Below are positions 1 through 5,376 of a DNA stretch of 20,069 nt, in pieces (positions within the stretch are counted from its first letter, which is position 1; each line of letters opens with the position of its first letter). Under the pieces are notes generated by a model. It saw nothing but the letters and a program-made list of their open reading frames with translations, was not told the DNA's origin and did not search any database. Source of the stretch: a virus. Where the stretch lies: positions 1-20,069 of IMG/VR virus record IMGVR_UViG_3300023115_000141, one strand, 5' to 3'. The translations under genes were made by a program, and so were the position numbers.

Positions 1-333
1 GGTTATTGTGATGTTGTGGGTGAATCTTATCGCCCACGGCACTTTCTGATTGAACTGGACACCCATATGGATAGGGACTTGTATATAAAAACTCTTTTTC
101 ATGAACTGACCCATCTGGCACAGTGGATACGTGGTTCCCTGCGGTTTCGATACGGAAAATTGTGTTATTCTAAACAACCCGTAGAGAATTGGGAGTATTG
201 GTATCAACCACATGAAATTGAGGCACGGGAAGAAGAAGAAAGGTTATTTGAGATGTACCTGATGGATGTGGAGGGTGTGCCAGCCCCCAAAGTGGTCCAG
301 TCCTTCCCAAATCGCCTGATGAGTGCCCTATAA
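1..333 (+). CDS. HEXXH zinc metalloprotease-like protein (5' partial)
   Basis: The reading frame is open from the first base, so the gene very probably begins upstream; a GTG at 16 is in frame but nothing marks it as a start. The motif HELTH (positions 100-114) is the HEXXH zinc-binding and catalytic signature of metallopeptidases, as in SprT-like proteins. A downstream HEIEARE stretch (about 211-231) could give the third zinc ligand. The C-terminal half is rich in Trp, Tyr and Glu. Small phage proteins with such motifs may be true peptidases, but no substrate is suggested here. The stop is followed at once by a TATAAT box serving the next gene. The motif is clear; the family and activity are inference. 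Confidence 0.7.
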   Translation, partial: GYCDVVGESYRPRHFLIELDTHMDRDLYIKTLFHELTHLAQWIRGSLRFRYGKLCYSKQPVENWEYWYQPHEIEAREEEERLFEMYLMDVEGVPAPKVVQSFPNRLMSAL

Positions 334-360
334 TACAGAGGTAATCGAGGGAGATCCCCA
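329..360 (+). promoter_or_regulatory. -10 box plus repeated leader, copy 1
   Basis: TATAAT lies at 329-334, overlapping the last codons of the protease gene. It is followed by a short leader ending in GGGAGATCCCC directly before the ATG at 361. GGGAG is a good Shine-Dalgarno sequence about 7 nt from the start. No convincing -35 box is visible. Nearly the same arrangement occurs at 862-891. Confidence 0.55.
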
Positions 361-612
361 ATGCAACTCACTGCTAAGGGCGGCAACATGGTTGTTGACT
401 TCTATCCCGTTAAGTTTGCGGACGGTACGATCAATTCCCGTCAAATGCTCAAGATTGTTACCTTTATGGGTGGCACTCAATCCAAGTCGATGATCAACAA
501 GCGCGACATGGAGCGTGAGATTGATTCCCGTGTGAATGGTTATGGTTATGAGGTGACTGGTTTCAATGAGATCCCTCAACTGTTTAACTCTGGTTTAGTT
601 TGTGCCTGCTAA
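361..612 (+). CDS. small conserved-type phage protein, unknown function
   Basis: 83 residues, not recognised as a named family. The N-terminal half reads like a small beta-rich fold (VVDFYPVKFADGTINSRQ), followed by a basic stretch (SMINKRDMEREIDSR) and a C-terminal tail ending CAC. No signal peptide or membrane segment is apparent. The ATG at 361 is chosen because the strong GGGAG Shine-Dalgarno sequence sits just upstream; an in-frame ATG at 388 has no such signal. It has its own -10 box and a leader shared with the gene at 892, so the two are probably expressed alike. An early host-takeover role would suit the context but is only inference. Confidence 0.75.
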   Translation: MQLTAKGGNMVVDFYPVKFADGTINSRQMLKIVTFMGGTQSKSMINKRDMEREIDSRVNGYGYEVTGFNEIPQLFNSGLVCAC

Positions 613-627
613 GGCGCATTTTAATGT

Positions 628-641
628 TATAATATAAGAGG
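628..641 (+). promoter_or_regulatory. -10 box and purine-rich leader
   Basis: TATAAT at 628-633 followed by AGAGG at 637-641, upstream of the ATG at 656. The layout (TATAATA then AGAG) resembles the promoters at 329 and 862, but it lacks the GGGAGATCCCC element. The spacing from AGAGG to the ATG is long (14 nt). Confidence 0.45.
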
Positions 642-655
642 TATGAAATAATACT

Positions 656-859
656 ATGATTGAAGCAGAAGTAAAATTAAACGTACACGAAATCGGTGTC
701 ATTCTATCCGCACTACAGTTATTAGAAATGAGCGAAGAAAAGCGCATTGCCAGAGAATATGGTAGTGCTTCAACACTGTATAGCAAACTCAATGCGCTCA
801 TGGAACAGATGGACACTTCGCAAACTGGCATCAGGGAGTTTGAAGAGGCATCATTCTAG
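656..859 (+). CDS. small helical protein, unknown function
   Basis: 67 residues and not a named family. The sequence is mostly helix-forming and charged: a short beta-like start (IEAEVKLNVHEIGV) and then long amphipathic helices (LSALQLLEMSEEKRIAREY, TLYSKLNALMEQMD). I associate this type of protein with cyanophages, but I cannot name it. The ATG at 656 is the only sensible start; an ATG at 643 hits a stop after one codon. A TATAAT box lies just upstream, and another TATAAT follows the stop, so this gene may be its own short transcription unit or part of read-through. Confidence 0.72.
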   Translation: MIEAEVKLNVHEIGVILSALQLLEMSEEKRIAREYGSASTLYSKLNALMEQMDTSQTGIREFEEASF

Positions 860-891
860 CCTATAATAAGAGCATCGACAGGGAGATCCCC
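840..891 (+). promoter_or_regulatory. promoter plus repeated leader, copy 2
   Basis: TATAAT at 862-867 immediately after the preceding stop, with a possible weak -35 (TTGAAG, 840-845) 16 nt upstream. The leader ends in GGGAGATCCCC (881-891) abutting the ATG at 892, the same element as at 349-359. GGGAG acts as the Shine-Dalgarno sequence. Confidence 0.55.
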
Positions 892-1038
892 ATGAACGAC
901 ACCGAACTCCGCGAACTTCGCCAGATCATCCTGGGAGAGGTTGAGGACATGGACATCGAAATGCTCAAGCGCATTGCCTATGAGTGCCGTTGTGAAGAGA
1001 ACGGTATCTATCCTGATCAAACCTACATTCGCTGGTGA
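892..1038 (+). CDS. small acidic phage protein, unknown function
   Basis: 48 residues, acidic and helical, containing the pattern EDMDIEMLKRIAYECRCEEN. The start ATG directly follows the GGGAGATCCCC leader and its Shine-Dalgarno sequence. Another small protein in this window (6836-7009) has a similar layout: an ExL start, then a DDMDL.TM..LCYD.L-like core and a YPE/YPD element. The two may be distant paralogues. Function unknown. It heads a tight run of genes that continues to 4714 with overlaps or gaps of a few bases. Confidence 0.72.
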   Translation: MNDTELRELRQIILGEVEDMDIEMLKRIAYECRCEENGIYPDQTYIRW

Positions 1039-1045
1039 TTCTGTA

Positions 1046-1207
1046 ATGCTCAAGACTAACGTTCTTAAAGTGATTGGTGAAACCTCCAAGGGTATCACTC
1101 TCACCAGATCTCAAAAGTTTGAAGTCTTCTGTAATGTGTGTGACAATCTACTAGCAGAAGGTAGGATTACCAAAGCCCAACACAATTCCTGGACCAACGT
1201 ATTCTAA
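1046..1207 (+). CDS. small protein, unknown function
   Basis: 53 residues. The frame is open further upstream, but that part overlaps the gene at 892. The ATG at 1046, 7 nt after that gene's stop, is therefore the natural start. The product has a basic N-terminal half (LKTNVLKVIGETSKG) and a helical second half with two Cys in FCNVCDNLL. This spacing (CNVC) is suggestive, but there is no second CxxC pair, so a zinc knuckle is not supported. The stop TAA overlaps the ATG of the next gene (TAATG), which points to translational coupling. Confidence 0.68.
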   Translation: MLKTNVLKVIGETSKGITLTRSQKFEVFCNVCDNLLAEGRITKAQHNSWTNVF

Positions 1208-1362
1208 TGAAACTATCTGACCGTTCCGTTCCTGCTGGAGTTCGTTACAAGAAGGCAGGCAATCAAAACAAAACCACCAGTCGCAAACTTCGCCGCCAAT
1301 GTTCTCCCAAGAAGACAAAGAGTTCATCAACTTTCTCTTTGATAAACTCACTCAACACGTAG
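1207..1362 (+). CDS. small very basic protein overlapping the next gene
   Basis: 51 residues with a strongly basic middle (RYKKAG, SRKLRR, KKTKSS) and a Ser-rich end, compatible with nucleic-acid binding. The start ATG overlaps the previous stop as TAATG. The last 64 nt (1299-1362) overlap the next gene in a different frame, and there the amino acids look like an out-of-frame reading (Ser-rich, low complexity). The functional part is therefore probably the first 35 or so residues. Possible readings are genuine overlapping genes, a recent loss of an earlier stop, or a frameshifted fusion with the next gene. Function unknown. Confidence 0.55.
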   Translation: MKLSDRSVPAGVRYKKAGNQNKTTSRKLRRQCSPKKTKSSSTFSLINSLNT

Positions 1363-1439
1363 ACACTGATATGATTGATCTACAGGACGATGATTCCTGT
1401 GATGATCACCTCCAATTCAATCAACTCTCTTTGTTCTAA
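1299..1439 (+). CDS. small acidic protein, unknown function
   Basis: 46 residues, starting inside the previous gene in another frame. It begins with a helix-like stretch (FSQEDKEFINFLFDKLTQ) and ends very acidic (DLQDDDSCDDHL). The sequence is well formed from its ATG, which supports this start over a frameshift fusion. The stop TAA overlaps the ATG of the gene at 1439 (TAATG), continuing the coupled chain. The acidic C terminus contrasts with the basic product encoded just before it. No domain is recognised. Confidence 0.65.
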   Translation: MFSQEDKEFINFLFDKLTQHVDTDMIDLQDDDSCDDHLQFNQLSLF

Positions 1440-1642
1440 TGAAACTCTCCCATTCTTCTGTTACCAAGATTGCGGATGCACTTAAACCCACAATCATTGA
1501 GTATTTGATCAGTGATGATAATGTCACTCAGGCACTACAGGATGGTGTTGCCGAAGGTATTCGGGAGATTATGGGTGACATGGACGAAGATCTCTTCTTT
1601 GAGATTGGTATGCTAGTATTTGATCGCATTGAATTCAAATGA
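1439..1642 (+). CDS. small acidic helical protein, unknown function
   Basis: 67 residues, acidic, predicted mostly helical from its pattern (SVTKIADALKPTIIEYLIS, VTQALQDGVAEGIREIMGD). It resembles small conserved cyanophage proteins but carries no motif I can name. The start overlaps the preceding stop (TAATG) and the end overlaps the next start (ATGA), so it sits in the middle of a translationally coupled set. No signal peptide or membrane segment is seen. Confidence 0.75.
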   Translation: MKLSHSSVTKIADALKPTIIEYLISDDNVTQALQDGVAEGIREIMGDMDEDLFFEIGMLVFDRIEFK

Positions 1643-1821
1643 ACGACGAAGACATCACTCAATTCCTTTCTGCATTTGAAGATTTCATGAATCATGCCGA
1701 AGAAAACATCCACTCCTATGAGCAGTGGAAAGAAGCAGAAGAATACACCAATCAGTTTTATGAAAAGAAAGCATCAGAGTTAGAAGTGACGGTTGATTAC
1801 TACATGGCAGAGTTTCTATGA
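1639..1821 (+). CDS. small acidic helical protein, unknown function
   Basis: 60 residues, strongly acidic with many Glu, Tyr and aromatic residues (EDFMNHAEENIHSYEQWKEAEEY). It is probably one or two amphipathic helices. Both ends overlap neighbours through ATGA junctions, and the downstream partner is a 2OG-Fe(II) oxygenase-like gene. Coupling suggests co-expression with that enzyme, but a direct functional link is only a guess. No recognised domain. Confidence 0.72.
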   Translation: MNDEDITQFLSAFEDFMNHAEENIHSYEQWKEAEEYTNQFYEKKASELEVTVDYYMAEFL

Positions 1822-2459
1822 ATGATAACCTCAATCGAGTCAAACATCCTGTACTTGGTGATGTAGTTTTCCATCGAATCACTGGTAGTGTTCCTGTAGA
1901 GAATCAGGATCGAATTGAGAACTTCCTGCTCCGTAATGAGCAGTTTCCCTGGAGTTTCAGTTCAACCACGATTACAGAGGGAACACGACCAGAATCACTG
2001 AATCAGTTTGGTGACATCAGTATTCTGAATCACATGCTGGTCATTGATGGGCAGACAAACTCTGAGTGTCTTTATCCGATGGGTAATGACATGGGGATGA
2101 ATAAACTGATTGAGGACTACAATCTTTCTGGGCAACTGATCAGAGCACAGGCAAATTTATTTCTAAGAAGAGATAAGGTTGTTATACCGTGCCCACACAT
2201 TGATTTTCAGAGAGTACGGCACCTGGTGATTCTTTACTATGTGAATGAATCCGATGGTGATACGATCTTCTACAATTTGTCTGATGGTGATGATCAACGA
2301 TTGGATGAGATTGAAGAATGGAGAAGGGAATCACCTAACAGAGGTGATATACTAATCTTTGATGGACGAATCTACCACAGTCCGTCCTGTCCAGTGAATC
2401 ATGAGTGTCGATCGACACTTAACTTTGACATGTTAATTCAAGAGGAGTATTGTGACTGA
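1818..2459 (+). CDS. 2-oxoglutarate/Fe(II)-dependent oxygenase-like protein (A)
   Basis: 213 residues. The C-terminal half shows the facial-triad pattern of this superfamily: H127-I-D129 (in CPHIDF), a distal H187 in GDILIFDGRIYHSPS, and R198 eleven residues later (ECRSTLNFDM), which would bind 2-oxoglutarate. The preceding strand-like LVILYYVN and the GDTIFYN element are also typical of the jelly-roll core. Such enzymes hydroxylate protein residues, nucleobases or small molecules; the substrate here cannot be told. T4-like cyanophages often carry several of these. The ATG at 1818 overlaps the previous stop as ATGA. It is one of three such genes within 3 kb, and the three are quite different in sequence. 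Confidence 0.82.
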   Translation: MNDNLNRVKHPVLGDVVFHRITGSVPVENQDRIENFLLRNEQFPWSFSSTTITEGTRPESLNQFGDISILNHMLVIDGQTNSECLYPMGNDMGMNKLIEDYNLSGQLIRAQANLFLRRDKVVIPCPHIDFQRVRHLVILYYVNESDGDTIFYNLSDGDDQRLDEIEEWRRESPNRGDILIFDGRIYHSPSCPVNHECRSTLNFDMLIQEEYCD

Positions 2460-2631
2460 GAAAGAGAAACTAATCCTGGCACAGATGCAGGTTGATAATT
2501 TGTTGGTTTTATTGCAGGGTAATGCCTATGAGAACTACATGTGTGGTAAGTTGTACGGCATTAGTTATGAACTAAAGCGGCAGTTATCGCTATTGACAAA
2601 CACTAATTACTATACTACAATCGAGGAGTAA
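2452..2631 (+). CDS. small helical protein with GTG start, unknown function
   Basis: 59 residues beginning at a GTG that overlaps the end of the oxygenase gene; AGAGGAG lies upstream as a good Shine-Dalgarno sequence. The protein is helical (EKLILAQMQVDNLLVLLQG, YGISYELKRQLSLLT). I associate the type with cyanophages, but it has no known function. Its last 40 bases hold a near-consensus promoter, TTGACA at 2593 and TACAAT at 2616 with 17 nt between, serving the next genes. The coding sequence here is thus doing double duty. Confidence 0.72.
   Translation: MTEKEKLILAQMQVDNLLVLLQGNAYENYMCGKLYGISYELKRQLSLLTNTNYYTTIEE
2593..2621 (+). promoter_or_regulatory. sigma-70-type promoter inside a coding end
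   Basis: TTGACA (2593-2598), a 17-nt spacer and TACAAT (2616-2621), within the 3' end of the gene at 2452. It would start transcription a few bases before the ATG at 2645. The exact consensus -35 and ideal spacing make this one of the two strongest host-type promoters in the window; the other is at 10522. Confidence 0.7.
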
Positions 2632-2644
2632 CTTACACACAACA

Positions 2645-2875
2645 ATGAAATCAATCTACATTGTCGACTATTGGGTGCCATTCCCATCTTCTGAGTACGG
2701 CGGAGTCATTACACTGATTGCAGAGAACGATACAGAAGCATTTGAATTGCTTGCCGATGAAGAAGGATTTGATGATAGTTATAATCATCTGATTATGACT
2801 AATGTTGTCAAGGCACAGAAGTTCTCATTAGTTGATGACTATGAGTCTGGTATCATTGATGCTTTTACCACCTGA
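2645..2875 (+). CDS. small acidic protein, unknown function
   Basis: 76 residues, acidic, with a start like a beta strand (KSIYIVDYWVPFPSSEYGG) and then helix and strand elements (ENDTEAFELLADEEGFDD). The composition suggests a compact alpha/beta fold. It is the first gene after the TTGACA-N17-TACAAT promoter, so it is probably expressed early and strongly. GAGGAG lies upstream but 16 nt from the ATG, farther than usual. No family is recognised. Confidence 0.75.
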   Translation: MKSIYIVDYWVPFPSSEYGGVITLIAENDTEAFELLADEEGFDDSYNHLIMTNVVKAQKFSLVDDYESGIIDAFTT

Positions 2876-2881
2876 TTAACC

Positions 2882-3052
2882 ATGGAAAACGTTTATCGAA
2901 TCGAAGAGTATTCAACGACAGGATGGTCACTGATTGATCATGATGCCGTTAAGATGCCACGTGCCATTGCCGAACAGCGTCTGAATCGGTATATTGAACT
3001 TGGTCACAATCCAGAGTATTTAAGAGTTGTTGTTGACAATGATCCCCAGTGA
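2882..3052 (+). CDS. small protein, unknown function
   Basis: 56 residues, starting 7 nt after the previous stop and ending inside the next gene. The pattern is strand (NVYRIEEYSTTGWSLID), helix (RAIAEQRLNRYIELG) and strand (EYLRVVVDNDP), a simple alpha/beta layout. I associate this arrangement with cyanophage small proteins, without a known role. The overlap with the next gene (3039-3052) again suggests coupled translation. Confidence 0.72.
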   Translation: MENVYRIEEYSTTGWSLIDHDAVKMPRAIAEQRLNRYIELGHNPEYLRVVVDNDPQ

Positions 3053-3323
3053 TTTTCCCCACAAACCGCCAAAAGGTTACAAGTACAGAACGCTACAATT
3101 TAAACGTCATGTTATATCAATTTGGACTGTTCATCAGCGTGGGTTTACTTACAATGGTCACAGTGAATCTGCTTGTATCTGGGGATTCTACGATACAAAA
3201 ACAAAGCAGTATTATGCGCCTATCAACTCCTCCAAGCAAGGTGATAAGGTAAGCATTCATTCTACCACTCCTTATACTGCAATGCCCTTAAATTTAAATC
3301 CATTAGAAGCAGCATTTGTATGA
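3039..3323 (+). CDS. conserved-type cyanophage protein, unknown function
   Basis: 94 residues from the ATG at 3039. Longer starts from TTG codons at 3027 are possible, but the ATG-initiated product begins with the natural-looking MIPSDFPHKPPKGYKY. Features are a basic patch (LQFKRHVISIWTVHQRGF), a central CIWGFYDTKTKQYYAPINS segment and Ser/Thr-rich loops, so a small beta-sheet protein is likely. I associate the sequence style with T4-like cyanophages, with no assigned function. The end overlaps the next gene's start (ATGA), coupling it to the second oxygenase. Confidence 0.75.
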   Translation: MIPSDFPHKPPKGYKYRTLQFKRHVISIWTVHQRGFTYNGHSESACIWGFYDTKTKQYYAPINSSKQGDKVSIHSTTPYTAMPLNLNPLEAAFV

Positions 3324-3982
3324 AGATCCAAAGAATAGCAAGTGCTCCAGCAGTATCACCCTATGCACCGTCCTGGGACTATTCCATTGGGCACGATGTT
3401 ATTGATGATATTGATCTGAGTGTGCTGGCAAAAACTATTCTAAGGAAGGAAAGGTCAATTAAGAGGTTAGGTCTTTCTTATACTGCAAAGGGAGATGTAT
3501 TTGATGGATATACTGGACTTGGATCAAATAGTACAACATCACGATCGAACAGTTATAATGTTCTCACCTGGGGTACGGAAGAGACGAATCAACTGAAACG
3601 TAAGATCCTGGAGAATGTTGTTATTTACAATGGAGGACTTGGTCATCCTGTTCCTAATGAATTGTGGGTACAGTGTTGGGTGAATGTACTACGCTTTCGG
3701 CAACATATCAAACCACATTTACATTCGACTGAACCAACGTGTTATTTGAGTGGTCATTTTGTGGTACAGTGTGAAAAGACTGCGACTGTTTATATTTCGC
3801 CCGTGAATCAATTAAATGATCCATATGAGGTGACAATGGATAATGAACCTGGATCGATGACTATTTTCCCATCATATATTCCACATTATACGACACCACA
3901 CAATTCGTTCAAACCAAGGATTACACTTGCATTTGATCTCTCACTTACTCGATCCACTGATAATTTTATTCGTTTGATATGA
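3320..3982 (+). CDS. 2OG-Fe(II) oxygenase-like protein (B)
   Basis: 220 residues. Residues 130-200 resemble the phage 2OG-FeII_Oxy_5 type: IKPHLHSTEPTCYLSGHFVV, then NEPGSMTIFPSYIPHYTTP with H189, and R200 in KPRITLAFDL. The metal-binding pair reads H133-L-H135 rather than the classic HxD, which is common in this subfamily but makes the exact ligand set uncertain. The first 100 residues carry no recognisable domain. The likely role is hydroxylation of an unknown substrate in the infected cell. Start and stop both overlap neighbours as ATGA. It is clearly different in sequence from genes A and C, so this is not a recent tandem duplication. Confidence 0.75.
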   Translation: MKIQRIASAPAVSPYAPSWDYSIGHDVIDDIDLSVLAKTILRKERSIKRLGLSYTAKGDVFDGYTGLGSNSTTSRSNSYNVLTWGTEETNQLKRKILENVVIYNGGLGHPVPNELWVQCWVNVLRFRQHIKPHLHSTEPTCYLSGHFVVQCEKTATVYISPVNQLNDPYEVTMDNEPGSMTIFPSYIPHYTTPHNSFKPRITLAFDLSLTRSTDNFIRLI

Positions 3983-4230
3983 ACAAATATAATCCAAAGG
4001 TTAATGATTATGTAAAGTGGAACAAAGGTAAGTTCAGTGTAGAGGGATGGGTGTATTTTACTGATAGTGTTTATATTACTATTGAGATTGCGACTAAACC
4101 AAAACATCCAGAAGATCTACCTAATGGAACATATCATAAGAAGGAAAGAACATTAGTTGTTTGTTATCCAGAATACTGGCATCAACTTGAATATGTAAGG
4201 AGTAGGGATAGTGTCTATGATAATTGTTGA
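3979..4230 (+). CDS. small conserved-type phage protein, unknown function
   Basis: 83 residues with a basic, beta-rich pattern (NPKVNDYVKWNKGKFSVEGWVYF, YITIEIATKPK, TLVVCYPEYWHQLEYV). The layout suggests a small beta-barrel such as an SH3-like fold, but that is only from the strand pattern. It overlaps the oxygenase genes on both sides, which ties its expression to theirs. I associate the sequence with cyanophages but know of no function. Confidence 0.73.
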   Translation: MNKYNPKVNDYVKWNKGKFSVEGWVYFTDSVYITIEIATKPKHPEDLPNGTYHKKERTLVVCYPEYWHQLEYVRSRDSVYDNC

Positions 4231-4714
4231 TCAGTTCCTACCACAGGACTATTTTGATAATCTGACACTAATGGTAGAAGATCTTCCTTGGTTCTATCAT
4301 GACTGGAGTGTGTATAAAGGAGATAATCATCCACAGTTCTATCATCTCTTTTATTTTAATAATGAGGTAAGATCTAATCAGTTCTTTAAGTATGTGGAAG
4401 ATGTTTATACTCGTTATGTACCAGATGCAAGTAAGCATACTCTTTATAGGATGAAGATGAATGCTACACCAAGAGAAGATGTATTGAAAGAGAAGACTTA
4501 TCATGTAGATGTAGAGGATAAGAAACACAATGTTTGCATACTCTATATGAATACTAATGATGGATATACTGTCTTTGAACATAACCAACAGAGAGTACAG
4601 TCTATTGCGAATAGAGCAGTGATCTTCCCTGGTGAATATAGGCATACAGGAACCAATTGTACTGATGAAGGAGTCAGGATTGTATTGAATATTGATTATC
4701 TAATAAATGAATGA
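4217..4714 (+). CDS. 2OG-Fe(II) oxygenase-like protein (C)
   Basis: 165 residues from the ATG at 4217; a GTG at 4211 would add two residues. It carries the full triad pattern: H96-V-D98 (TYHVDVEDK), distal H143 (FPGEYRHTGTN) and R154 (GVRIVLNIDY). CILYMNTNDGYTVFEH between them matches the core strands and the GxT/F turn. The whole protein is close to the minimal length for the double-stranded beta-helix. The substrate is unknown. It ends the left gene chain; after its stop comes about 470 bases with no confident gene. Compared with A it is shorter and lacks the long N-terminal region. Confidence 0.82.
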   Translation: MIIVDQFLPQDYFDNLTLMVEDLPWFYHDWSVYKGDNHPQFYHLFYFNNEVRSNQFFKYVEDVYTRYVPDASKHTLYRMKMNATPREDVLKEKTYHVDVEDKKHNVCILYMNTNDGYTVFEHNQQRVQSIANRAVIFPGEYRHTGTNCTDEGVRIVLNIDYLINE

Positions 4715-4794
4715 AAATTGTATTGATTTATACCAAATATAGTTAAATTAATTAAAAAAATACCTTTTTAAATATAAAGTCGTTGTTTATACCG

Positions 4795-4822
4795 TTCTCA
4801 ATAAGTGTTCATTAATTGAGAA
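4795..4822. repeat. hairpin, left copy of TTCTCAATAA...TTGAGAATC pair
   Basis: TTCTCAAT (4795-4802) pairs with ATTGAGAA (4815-4822) around a 12-nt loop. The sequence starts TTCTCAATAA and runs into TTGAGAATC, exactly as in the hairpin at 5586-5614. The two copies bracket the repeat-rich block. It could be a bidirectional terminator, a protein-binding site or a remnant end of an inserted segment. Confidence 0.6.
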
Positions 4823-4848
4823 TCAATAAGGTTTTATTGTTGAGAATA

Positions 4849-4933
4849 ACCCTTATGAACCCCTTCTAATATCTTATAAATGCCTCTGAAACCCCCTGTC
4901 CTTATGCTCTCTAAAACCTTATAAACCCCTCCT
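4849..4933. repeat. degenerate CTTATAAA/CTTATGAA...CCCCT repeat
   Basis: Four related units are visible: CCTTATGAACCCC, CTTATAAATGCC, CCTTATGCTC and CCTTATAAACCCC, at roughly 22-30 base intervals. On the minus strand they read as a repeated (V/I)(Y/H)K(V/I)LE-like peptide. Whether they matter as DNA or as coding sequence is unclear. Confidence 0.5.
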
Positions 4934-5062
4934 GGTCTTGTGAGTTTAGCGAGCGTACCATAAGACGCGCAGTTTGTCAAGTCACGGGGCGGCGAAATTT
5001 CCCAGAACCCACACAATTCTTATAAGACCCCTACGAGAATTATGTTACGAGAAACACACATT

Positions 5063-5289
5063 TCTCTACGAGAAGACATATATACTACTATGATCTCGAC
5101 GAGAATAGGCGGGCATTATGGGCTTGCAATCTCGACGAGAAACACGTATAATATCTAAGCATCATACAAAATCTCGACGAGCTTATGTACGACGATTACG
5201 ATCTCGAATACTCTTTTAGCAACGATTATAATCTCGACGAGGATACGTACTACGAGTATCATGCACAACGTGACGTAGATCTCGACGAG
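5063..5289 (+). repeat. array of TCTCGACGAG repeats
   Basis: TCTCGACGAG(A) occurs at 5094, 5130, 5172, 5232 and 5280, with a shortened copy TCTCGA at 5202 and a one-mismatch copy (TCTCTACGAGA) at 5063. Steps between copies from 5094 on are 36, 42, 30, 30 and 48 bases, all multiples of 6. From 5172 on, the repeats lie in or just before the ORF at 5185 and read Leu-Asp-Glu in frame. The arms TCTCG and CGAGA are perfect inverted repeats around a single A. Confidence 0.7.
5124..5152 (+). promoter_or_regulatory. promoter with quasi-palindrome in its spacer
   Basis: TTGCAA (5124-5129), 17-nt spacer and TATAAT (5147-5152), upstream of the ATG at 5185. The spacer contains the 11-base quasi-palindrome TCTCGACGAGA (5130-5140), directly next to the -35. 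A protein bound there would block RNA polymerase, so this is a candidate operator. Confidence 0.55.
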
Positions 5290-5346
5290 GAATACGCACA
5301 TAATACGCAAGACTATGACACACTTGCGTATCGTCACTATGCATGA
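5185..5346 (+). CDS. small acidic Tyr-rich repeat protein, unknown function
   Basis: 53 residues, very rich in Asp, Glu and Tyr, with repeated YDLE/YNLDE/VDLDEE units encoded by the TCTCGACGAG repeat, and ending DTLAYRHYA. The frame continues upstream to 5152 without another ATG. A TTGCAA-N17-TATAAT promoter lies 32 bases before the start, but no clear Shine-Dalgarno sequence is visible. The composition suggests a disordered, DNA-mimic-like acidic polypeptide; that is inference only. It could also be a chance open frame inside a DNA repeat, but the well-behaved end and the in-frame gene that follows argue for coding. Confidence 0.5.
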   Translation: MYDDYDLEYSFSNDYNLDEDTYYEYHAQRDVDLDEEYAHNTQDYDTLAYRHYA

Positions 5347-5376
5347 TACAATGTAGCACACACGCACGAGAATCAC

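Larger units (their letters stand above)
4715..5184 (+). other. repeat-rich, mostly non-coding stretch
   Basis: No convincing + strand gene is present. In order it holds an A/T-rich run (4740-4790), a hairpin at 4795-4822, a degenerate CTTATAAA/CTTATGAA repeat (4849-4933), a possible minus-strand promoter (4952-4980), several ACGAGAA repeats (5030-5140) and a + strand promoter (5124-5152). An 11-codon ATG frame at 4711 is too short to call. A 60-codon minus-strand frame (4834-5016) is discussed in the findings. Confidence 0.6.

Noticed and set aside
1290-1310. Programmed -1 frameshift joining the genes at 1207 and 1299
   Set aside because: No convincing slippery heptamer is seen in the right frame, and the second gene has a natural ATG start.
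4268-4645. 125-codon minus-strand frame rich in Ile and hydrophobic residues
   Set aside because: It is the antisense of the third oxygenase gene, whose active-site motifs are clear.
5063-5289. CRISPR array
   Set aside because: The repeat is only 10-11 bases, spacing varies, most copies are in or next to coding sequence and no cas gene is present.
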